From assembly GCF_003182095.1 (NCBI RefSeq), contig NZ_QGTJ01000008.1, forward strand, positions 81,225-145,224: a DNA stretch of 64,000 nucleotides. Direction: 5' to 3'. The first letter of the stretch is position 1; each line of letters opens with the position of its first letter. The notes under the pieces are model-generated. The model ran no database searches, was not told the origin of the DNA, and saw only the letters and a program-made list of their open reading frames with translations. Positions 36,567-46,022 of this stretch are shown piece by piece. The DNA is from Plasticicumulans acidivorans (GTDB lineage: Bacteria; Pseudomonadota; Gammaproteobacteria; Competibacterales; Competibacteraceae). A program made the translations under genes and the position numbers.

Positions 36567-37049
36567 TCAGTCCGCGCGCAGCCGGCGCAGATGGATCAGC
36601 GCCGTCGGCGCGCCGTGCAGATCGCGGCGCGCCTCGATCGCCTGCGGCACGAAGCCCAGCGGCGGGTAGAACAGCAGGCCGGCGGTGTTGCCGCTGAAAC
36701 AGGCCACGCTGACGCTGCGTGCGGCATAGCGGGTGAAGGCCGTCGTGCACATCGTCTCGATCAGGTAGCGGCCGACGCCCTGGCCGCGCGTCGTCGGTTC
36801 GACGACGACCTGGCCGATGGCGCAATCGCCGCCCTGCGCCCAGCGCAGGAAGTTGGCGTGGGCGACGACGCGCCCGTCGAGTTCGACCACGGTCGATTCG
36901 GTGCGCGTGGCCGCGGTGGCGATGAGCTGCCCGGCCGTCAGCGGCCAGCTCGCCTTTGGAAACCAGTAGAACAACTCCTGCGGGTTGAGGGCGAAGCAGG
37001 CGACACGATGCAGATCGTCCGTGGTCGCCGCGCGGTGGCTGAGCGGCAT
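36567..37049 (-). CDS. GNAT-family N-acetyltransferase
   Basis: GNAT acetyltransferase of 160 aa. The acetyl-CoA binding motif A is visible as IGQVVVEPTTRGQGVGRYLIETM (central QGVGRY loop). It is preceded by VVELDGRVVAHANFLRWAQGG and followed by VACFSGNTAGLLFYPPLGF, the typical motif B region. Substrate unknown. Convergent with the Hsp20 gene, 19 bases apart. Monocistronic, with an 84-bp gap to the racemase gene upstream on the same strand. Confidence 0.9.
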   Translation of the reverse strand: MPLSHRAATTDDLHRVACFALNPQELFYWFPKASWPLTAGQLIATAATRTESTVVELDGRVVAHANFLRWAQGGDCAIGQVVVEPTTRGQGVGRYLIETMCTTAFTRYAARSVSVACFSGNTAGLLFYPPLGFVPQAIEARRDLHGAPTALIHLRRLRAD

Positions 37050-37133
37050 CGGCTGGGCTCCGGGCAGAAAGGGGGCTCAGCCTGACGGCGGCGGCAAACC
37101 GTGTGCAAGTCGCCGTGTGCCACAGGCAGGCTT

Positions 37134-37829
37134 TCAGCCGAGCATGAACTCGACTGCGGCGCGGGCGTGCAGCGCCGTGGTGTCGAACAGCGGCACGGTG
37201 GCATCGGCGGCTGTCAGCAGCAGGCCGATTTCCGTGCAGCCGAGCACGATCGCCTGGGCGCCGCGGCTGGCCAGCGCATCGATGACCTGGCGATAGCGCT
37301 GGCGTGAGTCGGCCTCGATGCGTCCGCAGCACAGCTCCTCGTAGATCACGCGGTGGACTTCGGCGCGGTCCGTGGCAGCCTCCGGTATCAGTACCTCGAT
37401 GCCGTGTTCCTGCTCCAGGCGCTGGCGGTAGAAGGTCTCTTCCATCGTGAAGCGGGTGCCGAGCAGGCCGACGCGCGTCAGGCCGTGCGTCCGAATCGCC
37501 GCGGCGGTGGCATCGGCGATGTGCAGCAGCGGCAGGCCGGTGGCGGCCTCGATGGTGGCGGCGACCTTGTGCATGGTGTTGGTGCACAGCAGCAGGCCAT
37601 CGGCACCGGCGCTCTGCAGTGCCTGCGCCGCGCCGGCCAGACGGGCGCCGGCACACTCCCAGTCGCCGCTGCGCTGCAGGCATTCGATGTCGTGGAAATC
37701 GACGCTGTAAAGGATCAGCCGCGCCGAGTGCAGGCCGCCGAGGCGCTCGCGCACACCCTCGTTGATCTGCCGGTAGTAGGGCACGGTGGATTCCCAGCTC
37801 ATGCCGCCGATCAGGCCGATGGTTTTCAT
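37134..37829 (-). CDS. aspartate/glutamate racemase family protein
   Basis: PLP-independent amino-acid racemase of 231 aa. N-terminal IGLIGGMSWESTVPYY; catalytic cysteines in LLLCTNTMHK and IVLGCTEIGLLL, the two thiols that act as acid and base. Also ALGTRFTME-like VGLLGTRFTMEETFY. The length and motifs fit the aspartate racemase/YgeA group. ATG 37829 has AGGAAG upstream. Single gene. D-aspartate or D-glutamate formation is inferred, not specified by sequence. Confidence 0.92.
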   Translation of the reverse strand: MKTIGLIGGMSWESTVPYYRQINEGVRERLGGLHSARLILYSVDFHDIECLQRSGDWECAGARLAGAAQALQSAGADGLLLCTNTMHKVAATIEAATGLPLLHIADATAAAIRTHGLTRVGLLGTRFTMEETFYRQRLEQEHGIEVLIPEAATDRAEVHRVIYEELCCGRIEADSRQRYRQVIDALASRGAQAIVLGCTEIGLLLTAADATVPLFDTTALHARAAVEFMLG

Positions 37830-38142
37830 GGTCGCTTCCTGCCGGTGAAACGTGCGGTTGCGCGTGCCCGCCGCGAGGGTACGCCTCGTGCGCAAGGCTG
37901 TCCTCATCGTGGCCCGGCTGCGTTGTCACGAGTGTATTCACGGTTGGCGGAGGCTGCCGCGACAGCTGCGCCGGTCGCGGGCGATGCCCGTGCATTGACG
38001 TCAAATCGCCACCGGTTTTGGTCTAGTTTGGCTGCAAGGTGCGCCCGGCGCGGTTTACGGCCGCGGCGGGGCGGCGCCAGGGAGTGTCCGCCGGCATCGC
38101 GCCGTTTCGTGTTTCGCACGCCTTGCGTCGAGGGCTCACACC
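37830..38142. other. 313-bp intergenic region, divergent racemase/hypothetical genes
   Basis: No gene recognised. It holds a 10-bp palindrome TTGACGTCAA (37995-38004) that shares half-sites with the LiuR-like operators but lacks their two-base centre. Promoters of both flanking genes are expected here. Confidence 0.35.
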
Positions 38143-39126
38143 GTGAACGACATCGCTTCCATGCTGGCCGCCGCCAGGCAATCCACGCAGCGCCCGATTC
38201 CGGCCGCTGCCCCAGTGATCGGCCTGTGGCTGCTGCTCGGGGCCGCGTCGGCACAGGCCGCCACCGCCGTCTGCCCGGGCGAACTCGGCCATCTGGCGGC
38301 ATATGCCGGCAGCTACGAGGTCGACAAGCTGTTCAACGATCCGGCGCTGGTGCAGCGTCTGCAGCAGCGGTTGGGCAGCGAGTTTGCGCATGTGCGTGAC
38401 AATCTCGGTGTGGTCGGGCCGATCAGCGTCGAAGGCTGTGATCTGAGCGTCGCCGGCAATCAGCCGCATCGGGGCTCCGAGGAGGAGGCCGCGGTCTCGG
38501 TCGATCTGCGCCGCGACCGCGTCGCCGTTGGTGTGCTCAGTGGCCGGCGCATCCTCGTCTATGCCGACGCCGGCGCCTCCGTGCCGGGGCAGTGGCCGCG
38601 CAGTCTGCTCGACTGGGTGACGCGCACGCGCCAGTACACCGCGGCGCCGCGGGCCGGTGTGCGGGTGATCACCGACCCGAACGGCGCCGATGCCCGGCGG
38701 CTGGTGCGCGGCATCGGCCCGTACAAGGCGCCGGCGGCGCCCATCGCCGTCGTCGTGCCGGCCGATCCGCCGACGGCGGTGCAGCGTGCCGCGGTACGCC
38801 GGGCGGCGGCGGCCGAGTTCCGCGAGATGCAGCAGACTGAAGGCAAGGCGCTGGAGTTCAGCGTCGGCAGTGCCGATCTCAACGATGACGGCCAGCCTGA
38901 TCTGATCGTGCATCTGAGCTCGATGAGCTACTGCGGCTCGGCCGGCTGCGGCGGCTTTGCGCTGCTGGCGAACGGGCAGGGCTATGCGACGCGGCAGATC
39001 GCGCTGCCGTGGTTCTATGAAAAGGTCCAGATCCTGCCGAGCCGGCATCGCGGCATGCACGATCTGCGCTTCGACGACGCCCGCGGCCATTTCGAGTGGA
39101 ACGGCCGCGAATACGTCTTCCGCTGA
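38143..39126 (+). CDS. exported hypothetical protein with calcium-loop-like repeat
   Basis: I do not recognise this 327-aa protein as a known family. A hydrophobic stretch (PVIGLWLLLGAASAQA) ending in AQA-ATAV suggests a signal peptide. Four or more cysteines are present, including SYCGSAGCGGFALL. A DLNDDGQPDLIVHL segment looks like an EF-hand/FG-GAP calcium loop found in surface beta-propellers and periplasmic proteins. GTG at 38143 is used, with GAGGG upstream; an ATG at 38161 is the alternative. Convergent with the ferredoxin-type gene. Function unknown; probably periplasmic. Confidence 0.7.
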   Translation: MNDIASMLAAARQSTQRPIPAAAPVIGLWLLLGAASAQAATAVCPGELGHLAAYAGSYEVDKLFNDPALVQRLQQRLGSEFAHVRDNLGVVGPISVEGCDLSVAGNQPHRGSEEEAAVSVDLRRDRVAVGVLSGRRILVYADAGASVPGQWPRSLLDWVTRTRQYTAAPRAGVRVITDPNGADARRLVRGIGPYKAPAAPIAVVVPADPPTAVQRAAVRRAAAAEFREMQQTEGKALEFSVGSADLNDDGQPDLIVHLSSMSYCGSAGCGGFALLANGQGYATRQIALPWFYEKVQILPSRHRGMHDLRFDDARGHFEWNGREYVFR

Positions 39127-39140
39127 GGTCGGCTGCGGTC

Positions 39141-39839
39141 TCAGTGTCCGCGCAGCCAGTCGCGCAGCGTCGCCAGTGACACGCCGTAGTGATAGGCGCG
39201 CGTCGCCGCGTCGTAACGCCACTCGGCACCGCCAGGGCAGGCGCTGCGTGCGCGGCAGTCGGCCGCGCAGGGCGAGGCGCTGTCCAGGCGCTGCCGGATG
39301 CAGGCCTGTCCGTTCCAGCCCGCCATGCTGACGGCCGACGCCGGGCAGGCCTCGATACAGGGCGCGCTGCAGGCCACGCAGGGGGAGTCGCCGAGTGCTG
39401 CGGCGGGGTCGGGCTCGGCATCGAGGGCGATCAGCGCGCGCACCGCCCACCAGCTGCCGTAACGCGGGTGCAGCGTGTTCATGAACGGTCCCGGCCGCAG
39501 CCAGCCGGCGGCTTCGAGTCGGGGCAGCAGTGGCAGCGTCGGCGCGCCGTTCGCGTGCGGGAACAGCACGCGGTGCGGCAGGGCGCCGAGCAGGGCGCTC
39601 AGTTCGGCGCGGCAGAAATCATCGAGCGGACCGCAAGAAGTGGCCGGCGCGGTGGCGTTGAGCGCCAGCAGCTGCGCCGGCGGGCGCCCGGCCGCCCAGC
39701 GCTGCTGCACGGTTGCGCCGGTATTGCAGACCAGCCACAGCGCCGAAAACGGTGCACTGTCGGCATCGCCCGCCAGCACGGTCTGCAGGCCGTAGCCGAG
39801 GGCGGTGGCCCGGACGCGACAGGCGGAGAAGGCGCTCAT
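39141..39839 (-). CDS. 4Fe-4S ferredoxin-type protein
   Basis: Protein of 232 aa with a C-terminal cysteine cluster: SPCVACSAPCIEACPASAVS is a 4Fe-4S ferredoxin-type motif resembling that in QueG-like and reductase proteins, followed by further cysteines (QACIRQRL, SPCAADCRARSACPGG) that may hold a second cluster. The N-terminal two thirds has no recognised domain. Its start overlaps the stop of the upstream B12-binding protein gene as ATGA, so the two are co-translated. A role in corrinoid reduction or processing is a reasonable guess from context only. Confidence 0.75.
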   Translation of the reverse strand: MSAFSACRVRATALGYGLQTVLAGDADSAPFSALWLVCNTGATVQQRWAAGRPPAQLLALNATAPATSCGPLDDFCRAELSALLGALPHRVLFPHANGAPTLPLLPRLEAAGWLRPGPFMNTLHPRYGSWWAVRALIALDAEPDPAAALGDSPCVACSAPCIEACPASAVSMAGWNGQACIRQRLDSASPCAADCRARSACPGGAEWRYDAATRAYHYGVSLATLRDWLRGH

Positions 39840-40639
39840 GCGCAGGCCGCCGCGAAATCGTGCAGATAGTCGACGCCGGCCAGCGCGCGGCTGCCGTACC
39901 AGGAGGTCATTTCGCCATCGATCAGCCGCAGGCGGTGCGGCGCGCAGCCGGTGGTCGCGGCGAAGTGCTCCAGATCGGCGGCGGTAAAGCGGTACGGCTC
40001 GCTGGAAAACAGCACCAGATCGACTTCGGCCAGCAGCTGCGGCGTGATCTCGATCTGCGGATAGCGCACGGCGGCCGGCCGCGGCCAGGTCTGCCAGCCG
40101 ACGCGTTCGAGCATGCGCGCAATGTAGGTGTCGGCACCGACGCTCATCCACGGCTCGCGCCAGATCAGGTAGAGCACGCGCCGGCCCGGCCAGCGGCGGG
40201 CGTCGAGCCTCTCCAGTCGCTGCTGCAGCCCGGCGCACAGCGCCTCGGCCTCTGCCTCGCGGTCGAACACGCGGCCGAGCAGGCGGTACAGCGCGAAGTT
40301 GTCCTGCGGCGCGCAGGGGTGGGTGACGATGCGCTGCGGCACATAGGCGGCCAGCTGCGCGCTCAACTCCTGCGTGTTCTCGTCGATATTGAGGAGGACG
40401 TGTGTCGGCGCCAGTGCCGCCAGGCGGCGGTGGTTGATCTTCTTGGTGCCGCCGACGCTCGGCACCGCGGCGAGCTCGGCGGCCGGATGGATGCAGTAAT
40501 GCGTGCGTGCCACCAGTTGCGTGCCGAGGCCGAGCGCGAACAGCAGCTCGCTCAGGCTTGGCACCAGGCTGGCGATGCGGGCGTCGGGGCCGGCCGGCGG
40601 GTGGTGCTGGCCGCAGGCGTCGATTGACGTATACGTCAT
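39836..40639 (-). CDS. BtuF-like cobalamin/helical-backbone metal-receptor binding protein
   Basis: Periplasmic-binding-protein-like protein of 267 aa, of the BtuF/FepB helical-backbone type (ARIASLVPSLSELLFALGLG, LVARTHYCIHPAA, PTHVLLNIDENT, then YLIWREPWMSVGADTYIARMLE and LVLFSSEPYRF). It lacks an obvious signal peptide from ATG 40639, so it may be a cytosolic corrinoid-binding relative or the true start lies upstream. The start region ATG-ACG-TAT-ACG-TCA is itself a LiuR-like palindrome. Downstream lies the ferredoxin-type gene with ATGA overlap. Nearby icmF needs adenosylcobalamin, which supports a cobalamin link. Confidence 0.8.
   Translation of the reverse strand: MTYTSIDACGQHHPPAGPDARIASLVPSLSELLFALGLGTQLVARTHYCIHPAAELAAVPSVGGTKKINHRRLAALAPTHVLLNIDENTQELSAQLAAYVPQRIVTHPCAPQDNFALYRLLGRVFDREAEAEALCAGLQQRLERLDARRWPGRRVLYLIWREPWMSVGADTYIARMLERVGWQTWPRPAAVRYPQIEITPQLLAEVDLVLFSSEPYRFTAADLEHFAATTGCAPHRLRLIDGEMTSWYGSRALAGVDYLHDFAAACA
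40624..40639. promoter_or_regulatory. LiuR-like operator overlapping the btuF-like start
   Basis: TTGACGTATACGTCAT: perfect 7-base inner arms (TGACGTA/TACGTCA). It lies between the btuF-like and methyltransferase genes and covers the ATG of the former and about 58 bases before the latter. Confidence 0.75.
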
Positions 40640-40696
40640 GTTAGATTCCCGGACATGGATGCGGTTTATCACTGTTGCAACGAAGAGGTCTCATTT

Positions 40697-41521
40697 ATGG
40701 GCAATGCCGCCGAACATGCTGCCATCACCGCGCATTGGAGCCGGCGCGATCCTGCCGCCTGGATCATGGCGCGGCTGGCCGCCGAGCAGGTGCAGACGCC
40801 GCAATGGCGTGATGTCGCACGCTTCGACCAGATTCATGCCGGCGGTCTGCAGGCGGTGCGCGAGCTCGCCGAACTGTGCGCGATCAGCCGCGACTGGCAG
40901 GTCGTCGATCTCGGTGGCGGTCTCGGTGGCGCGGCGCGGGCGCTGAGCGGCACCTACGGCTGCGCGCTGACCTGCGTCGATCTGACACCGACGCTGATCG
41001 ATGCCGGCGAGCGCTTGACGACGCTGGTCGGTCTGCAGCGCTACGTGCGTCACCTCGAAGCCGACGCCACGGCCACCGGGCTGGCGGACGCTGCCTACGA
41101 TCTGGTCTGGGTGCAGCATCTGGCGCTGCATCTGCCGGAGCCGCTGGCACTGTGGCGCGAGGCGGCGCGTCTGCTCAAGCCGGGCGGTCTGCTGGCGGTG
41201 CATGAATGGGTGCTCGGCAGCGGCGAGCCGTATTACCCGGCGCCGTGGGCTCCGGCCGACGGCAGCCTGAGTCATCTCGGCAGCCAGGCCGAGCTCGAAG
41301 CCAGGCTCACGGCCGCCGGTTTCATCGATATCCGTCTGCAGGATGTTTCGGCTACGGCCGCCGAAGGGTACGCCCGCCAGCTCAAGGCGCTCGCCCGCCA
41401 GCCGCAGGCCGACAATCCGGTGCTGCCGGCAGAGGAACTCGGCCTGGTGATCGCCAATGCCGAGCGCAGCCTGCGCGAGGGCCGCGCCCGCTGCCTGATG
41501 GGTACCGCCCGCCGCGCCTGA
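40697..41521 (+). CDS. class I SAM-dependent methyltransferase
   Basis: SAM-dependent methyltransferase of 274 aa. The SAM loop VVDLGGGLGGAARAL is standard, with acidic LTCVDLTPTLIDAGE (motif II), DLVWVQHLALHLPEP and LLKPGGLLAVHEWVLG (motifs IV-V). The substrate is unknown; it resembles small-molecule methyltransferases of the UbiE/sarcosine type. AAGAGG precedes ATG 40697; an ATG at 40655 is the alternative. Divergent from the btuF-like gene with a LiuR-like operator between them, and followed after 222 bases by icmF on the same strand. Confidence 0.88.
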   Translation: MGNAAEHAAITAHWSRRDPAAWIMARLAAEQVQTPQWRDVARFDQIHAGGLQAVRELAELCAISRDWQVVDLGGGLGGAARALSGTYGCALTCVDLTPTLIDAGERLTTLVGLQRYVRHLEADATATGLADAAYDLVWVQHLALHLPEPLALWREAARLLKPGGLLAVHEWVLGSGEPYYPAPWAPADGSLSHLGSQAELEARLTAAGFIDIRLQDVSATAAEGYARQLKALARQPQADNPVLPAEELGLVIANAERSLREGRARCLMGTARRA

Positions 41522-41605
41522 GCCGGCCTTGCTGCGCTCTGCATTCATCCGCGCGCGACTCCACGAGCTGTTTGCTGCACCCTGCAGGCCGTGTGAAAAC
41601 ATCAA

Positions 41606-41621
41606 TTGACGTTAACGTAAA
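41606..41621. promoter_or_regulatory. LiuR-like operator upstream of icmF
   Basis: TTGACGTTAACGTAAA, the 16-bp palindrome with one arm mismatch, 122 bases before the icmF start. A second overlapping half-site (ACGTAAACGGCA) follows. Confidence 0.78.
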
Positions 41622-41743
41622 CGGCAGTTATGTTCGAGCACATAAGAGCCATGCAGCGAGTGTCCAGCTACGACTGCAGCGCGGCGTAAACGCCCGTCAG
41701 AGGCGGCGCCGCGAACCGCAACGAGTGGAGAGGAGAACATCCG

Positions 41744-44700
41744 ATGAGCGTAGCTGCCCAGGCCGTGCGCGCGGCCCCGGTACAGTCGCAGCCCCTGCAC
41801 AAGCCGCAGCACAAGGTGCGTTTCGTCACCGCGGCTTCGCTGTTCGATGGCCACGATGCCTCGATCAACATCATGCGGCGCATCCTGCAGGCGCAGGGCG
41901 CCGAGGTGATCCACCTCGGCCATAACCGCTCGGTCGACGAGGTGGTCACCGCGGCGCTCGCCGAGGACGTGCAGGGCATCGCCGTCAGCTCCTACCAGGG
42001 CGGTCACGTCGAGTACTTCAAGTACATGATCGACCTGCTGCGCGCGCGCGGTGGCGAGAACATCCGCGTCTACGGCGGCGGCGGCGGCGTCATCGTGCCG
42101 GCGGAGATCCGCGAGCTGCACGACTACGGCGTCGCCCGCATCTTTTCACCGGAGGACGGCCAGCGGCTGGGCCTCGCCGGCATGATCAACCTGATGATCC
42201 GCGAGTGCGACGTCGAGCAGGCGCAGGCCGTGCCCTGCGCGCTCGACGCGCTGCGCGGCGGTGATCAGCGCGCGCTGTCGCGCTGCATCACCGCGCTCGA
42301 AGCCGGCGCGCTGGACGGCGCGCTGCGCACGACGCTGCTCGCCGAGGCGGTCGGCCGGTCGGCGCCGGTGCTCGGCATCACCGGCACCGGTGGCGCCGGC
42401 AAGTCCTCGCTGACCGACGAGCTGATCCGTCGTTTCCGCCTCGATCGTGACGATGCCCTGAAGATCGCCGTGATCGCCGCCGACCCGTCGCGGCGCAAGT
42501 CCGGCGGCGCGCTGCTCGGCGACCGCATCCGCATGAATGCGATCGATCACCCCAACATCTACGTGCGTTCGCTGTCGACGCGCGCCGGCGGCACCGAGGT
42601 GCCGGAGCATCTCGACGACATCATCGCCGCCTGCAAGGTCGCCGGCTTCGAGCTGATCATCGTCGAAACCCCCGGCATCGGTCAGGGCGGCGCCGGCATC
42701 GTGCCTTTCGCCGATCTGGCGCTGTACGTGATGACGCCGGAATTCGGTGCCGCCTCGCAGCTGGAGAAGATCGACATGCTCGACTTCGCCGACGTGGTGG
42801 CGATCAACAAGTTCGACCGCAAGGGCGGCGAGGACGCGCTGCGCGACGTGCGCAAACAGATGCAGCGCAACCGCGAGGCCTTCGCCGTGGCGGCGGAGGC
42901 GATGCCGGTGTTCGGCACCATCGCCGCGCGCTTCAACGACGACGGCATCACCGCGCTTTACCAGTGCCTGTCGGCGCTGCTGCGCGAGAAGGGGCTGAGT
43001 GCCGGCGTGCAGCGGCTGGCGCCGGTCGGCGTCAAGGCTTCGTCCGGCAAGACGGTGATCGTGCCGCCGGGGCGCGTGCGCTACCTCGCCGAGATCGCCG
43101 ACACCGTGCGCGGCTACCACCGCACCATCGGCGAGCAGGCCGCGCTGCTGCGCCAGCGCCAGCAGCTGCAGGCGGTGCGGGCGCTGCTGCAGCGCGAAGG
43201 CGCCGAGGTTGCCACGCTCGACGCGCTGCTGCTGAAGACCGAAGACCGCATCGACGCGCGCGCCCGCAAGCTGATCGAGCAGTGGCCGGCGGTGGTCGCG
43301 AGCTACTCGGGCGACGAGCACGTGGTGAAGGTGCGCGACAAGGAGATCCGCTACGCGCTGACCACGACCTCACTGTCCGGCAACCGCATTCCCAAGGTGG
43401 CTCTGCCGAAGTTCAGCGATCACGGCGAGCTGCTGACCTTCCTGCTCAAGGAAAACCTGCCGGGTAACTTCCCGTACACCGCCGGCGTGTTCGCCTTCAA
43501 GCGCGAGGGCGAAGACCCGACGCGGATGTTCGCTGGCGAGGGCGATGCCTTCCGCACCAACAAGCGCTTTCACTACCTGTCGAAGGGTCAGCCGGCGACG
43601 CGGCTGTCGACGGCGTTCGACTCGGTGACGCTGTACGGCGGCGACCCCGACGAGCGCCCGGACATCTATGGCAAGGTCGGCAACTCCGGCGTCAGCATCG
43701 CCACGCTCGACGACATGAAGGTGCTGTATTCGGGCTTCGACCTGTGCGCCGCGAGCACCTCGGTGTCGATGACGATCAACGGCCCGGCGCCGACCATTCT
43801 GGCGATGTTCCTCAACACCGCCATCGACCAGCAGCTGGAGCAGTTCGCGCGCGAGCAGCAGCGCGCGCCGAGCGTCGAGGAGGCCGCGCAGCTGCGCGCC
43901 TGGGTGCTCAACACCGTGCGCGGCACGGTGCAGGCCGACATTCTCAAGGAGGATCAGGGGCAGAACACCTGCATTTTCTCCACCGAGTTCGCGCTCAAGC
44001 TGATGGCCGACATCCAGGCCTATTTCGTCGAGCACCAGGTGCGCAATTTCTACTCGGTGTCGATCAGCGGCTACCACATCGCCGAGGCCGGGGCCAACCC
44101 GATCTCGCAGCTCGCCTTCACGCTTGCCAACGGCTTTACCTACGTCGAGACCTATCTCGCCCGCGGCATGCACATCGATGATTTCGCGCCGAACCTGAGT
44201 TTCTTCTTCAGCAACGGCATGGACCCGGAATACACGGTGATGGGGCGGGTGGCGCGGCGCATCTGGGCGACGGCGATGCGCTTCAAGTACGGCGCCAACG
44301 AGCGCAGCCAGAAGCTCAAGTACCACGTGCAGACCTCGGGGCGCTCGCTGCACGCGCAGGAGATGGCGTTCAACGACATCCGCACCACGCTGCAGGCGCT
44401 GATCGCGATCTACGACAACTGCAACTCGCTGCACACCAACGCCTTCGACGAGGCGATCACCACGCCGACCGAGGATTCGGTGCGCCGGGCAATGGCGATC
44501 CAGCTGATCATCAACCGCGAATGGGGGCTGGCGAAGAACGAAAACCCCAATCAGGGCGCCTTCATCATCGACGAGCTGACCGATCTGGTCGAAGAGGCGG
44601 TGCTCTGCGAGTTCGAGCGCATCGCCGAGCGCGGCGGCGTACTCGGCGCGATGGAAACCGGCTACCAGCGCGGCAAGATTCAGGAGGAATCACTGCTCTA

Positions 44701-45019
44701 CGAAACCCGCAAGCACGACGGCAGCCTGCCGATCATCGGCGTCAACACCTTCCGCAACCCGCACGGCGAGGACGTCGCCCAGAGCATCGAGCTGGCGCGT
44801 TCGACCGACGAGGAAAAGCGCTCGCAGCTGACGCGCCTGCGCGAGTTCCAGACGCGTCATGCCGAGGCGGCACCGGCGGTGCTGGCGCGGCTGCGTCAGG
44901 CGGCGATCGACAACGCCAACGTCTTCGAGGTGCTGATGGAGGCGGTGCGCTGCTGCTCGCTCGGCCAGATCACGCAGACCTTGTTCGAGGTGGGCGGCAA
45001 GTACCGGCGTAACATGTGA
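41744..45019 (+). CDS. icmF: fused isobutyryl-CoA mutase/G-protein chaperone IcmF
   Basis: Adenosylcobalamin-dependent isobutyryl-CoA mutase of 1091 aa with its GTPase chaperone inserted. Domains: B12-binding (about residues 25-150; [15 protein letters not shown] holds the lower-ligand His, with YGGGGGVI), MeaI-type GTPase (about 205-420; P-loop [19 protein letters not shown]), and mutase barrel from about 560 ([37 protein letters not shown]-equivalent HTNAFDEAI). It interconverts isobutyryl- and butyryl-CoA, linking valine carbon to beta-oxidation; some IcmFs also rearrange isovaleryl/pivalyl-CoA. GAGAGGAG precedes the ATG. Preceded by a LiuR-like operator. Confidence 0.98.
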   Translation: MSVAAQAVRAAPVQSQPLHKPQHKVRFVTAASLFDGHDASINIMRRILQAQGAEVIHLGHNRSVDEVVTAALAEDVQGIAVSSYQGGHVEYFKYMIDLLRARGGENIRVYGGGGGVIVPAEIRELHDYGVARIFSPEDGQRLGLAGMINLMIRECDVEQAQAVPCALDALRGGDQRALSRCITALEAGALDGALRTTLLAEAVGRSAPVLGITGTGGAGKSSLTDELIRRFRLDRDDALKIAVIAADPSRRKSGGALLGDRIRMNAIDHPNIYVRSLSTRAGGTEVPEHLDDIIAACKVAGFELIIVETPGIGQGGAGIVPFADLALYVMTPEFGAASQLEKIDMLDFADVVAINKFDRKGGEDALRDVRKQMQRNREAFAVAAEAMPVFGTIAARFNDDGITALYQCLSALLREKGLSAGVQRLAPVGVKASSGKTVIVPPGRVRYLAEIADTVRGYHRTIGEQAALLRQRQQLQAVRALLQREGAEVATLDALLLKTEDRIDARARKLIEQWPAVVASYSGDEHVVKVRDKEIRYALTTTSLSGNRIPKVALPKFSDHGELLTFLLKENLPGNFPYTAGVFAFKREGEDPTRMFAGEGDAFRTNKRFHYLSKGQPATRLSTAFDSVTLYGGDPDERPDIYGKVGNSGVSIATLDDMKVLYSGFDLCAASTSVSMTINGPAPTILAMFLNTAIDQQLEQFAREQQRAPSVEEAAQLRAWVLNTVRGTVQADILKEDQGQNTCIFSTEFALKLMADIQAYFVEHQVRNFYSVSISGYHIAEAGANPISQLAFTLANGFTYVETYLARGMHIDDFAPNLSFFFSNGMDPEYTVMGRVARRIWATAMRFKYGANERSQKLKYHVQTSGRSLHAQEMAFNDIRTTLQALIAIYDNCNSLHTNAFDEAITTPTEDSVRRAMAIQLIINREWGLAKNENPNQGAFIIDELTDLVEEAVLCEFERIAERGGVLGAMETGYQRGKIQEESLLYETRKHDGSLPIIGVNTFRNPHGEDVAQSIELARSTDEEKRSQLTRLREFQTRHAEAAPAVLARLRQAAIDNANVFEVLMEAVRCCSLGQITQTLFEVGGKYRRNM

Positions 45020-45043
45020 GCGGGCGCGCGGGCACGTCAGCGC

Positions 45044-45065
45044 TTGACGTTGACGTGCGCGTCAA
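45044..45065. promoter_or_regulatory. LiuR-like composite operator upstream of hydroxyacyl-CoA dehydrogenase
   Basis: Core TTGACGTGCGCGTCAA at 45050-45065 (perfect 6-base arms), with an extra TTGACG copy overlapping on the left (45044-45049), exactly as at liuA. It is 92 bases before the start codon. Confidence 0.8.
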
Positions 45066-45157
45066 TTGAATTTCTCTTGAATGAGTAGGGTTTCCGTATG
45101 CGTTATGCTCCGCGTGCCCATACGGGAAAACCCTTATTCGCAGTGGAGAAGTTACCA

Positions 45158-46015
45158 GTGGAAATCAAGAAGATTGGCGTCGTTGGCGCCGGCCAGATGG
45201 GCAACGGTATTGCGCAGGTCAGTGCTGCCGCCGGCTATGAAGTCATCATGCGTGACATCAACGATGCCGCTGTCGCCCGCGGCATGGCCACGATCGCCAA
45301 GAGCCTCGACCGCCTGCTCACCAAGGGCAAGATCAGCGCCGAGGACAAGGCGCAGACGCTGGCGCGGCTGAGCGGTGTCACCGACGTCGCCGCGCTCGCC
45401 GACTGCGACATCGTCATCGAGGCCGCGACCGAGAACGAATCGCTGAAGCTGTCGATCTTCCGCGAACTCGACGGCATCGTGAAGCCGGAAGCGATCCTCG
45501 CCAGCAACACCTCGTCGATCTCGATCACCCGCATCGCCGCCGCGACCAAGCGCCCGCAGCAGGTCATCGGCATGCACTTCATGAACCCGGTACCGATGAT
45601 GCAGCTGGTGGAGATCATCCGCGCGCTGCAGACCAGCGACGCGACCTATGCCGCCACCGAGGCGCTGGCCAGTGCCGTCGGCAAGACCCCGGTCGAGGTC
45701 AAGGACAGCTTCGGCTTCGTCTCCAACCGCGTGCTGATCCCGATGATCAACGAGGCGGTGTACTGCCTGTACGAGGGCATCGGCACGCCCGAGGCGATCG
45801 ATACCGTCATGAAGCTCGGTATGAACCACCCGATGGGGCCGCTGACGCTCGCCGATCTGATCGGCCTCGACACCTGCCTGTCGATCATGGAAGTGCTCTA
45901 CGAGGGCTTCAACGATTCCAAGTACCGGCCGTGTCCGCTGCTCAAGCAGATGGTCGACGCCGGCTACCTGGGCCGCAAGTCGGGCCGTGGTTTCTACGAC
46001 TACAGCGCGAAGTGA
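45158..46015 (+). CDS. 3-hydroxybutyryl-CoA dehydrogenase
   Basis: NAD-dependent L-3-hydroxyacyl-CoA dehydrogenase of 285 aa. Rossmann motif [14 protein letters not shown], then [44 protein letters not shown] with the catalytic His, [18 protein letters not shown], and [21 protein letters not shown] at 45158 is chosen because GGAGAA precedes it and the Rossmann strand starts there. Directly follows a LiuR-like composite operator and heads an operon with an enoyl-CoA hydratase (7-bp gap). It should process the butyryl-CoA arm of IcmF and short-chain acyl-CoAs. Confidence 0.95.
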   Translation: MEIKKIGVVGAGQMGNGIAQVSAAAGYEVIMRDINDAAVARGMATIAKSLDRLLTKGKISAEDKAQTLARLSGVTDVAALADCDIVIEAATENESLKLSIFRELDGIVKPEAILASNTSSISITRIAAATKRPQQVIGMHFMNPVPMMQLVEIIRALQTSDATYAATEALASAVGKTPVEVKDSFGFVSNRVLIPMINEAVYCLYEGIGTPEAIDTVMKLGMNHPMGPLTLADLIGLDTCLSIMEVLYEGFNDSKYRPCPLLKQMVDAGYLGRKSGRGFYDYSAK

Positions 46016-46022
46016 GGCCGGC

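Noticed and set aside
37995..38004. TTGACGTCAA palindrome upstream of the exported hypothetical gene as a sixth LiuR site
   Set aside because: Lacks the two-base centre that all five other sites have; half-sites abut. Could be another factor's site.
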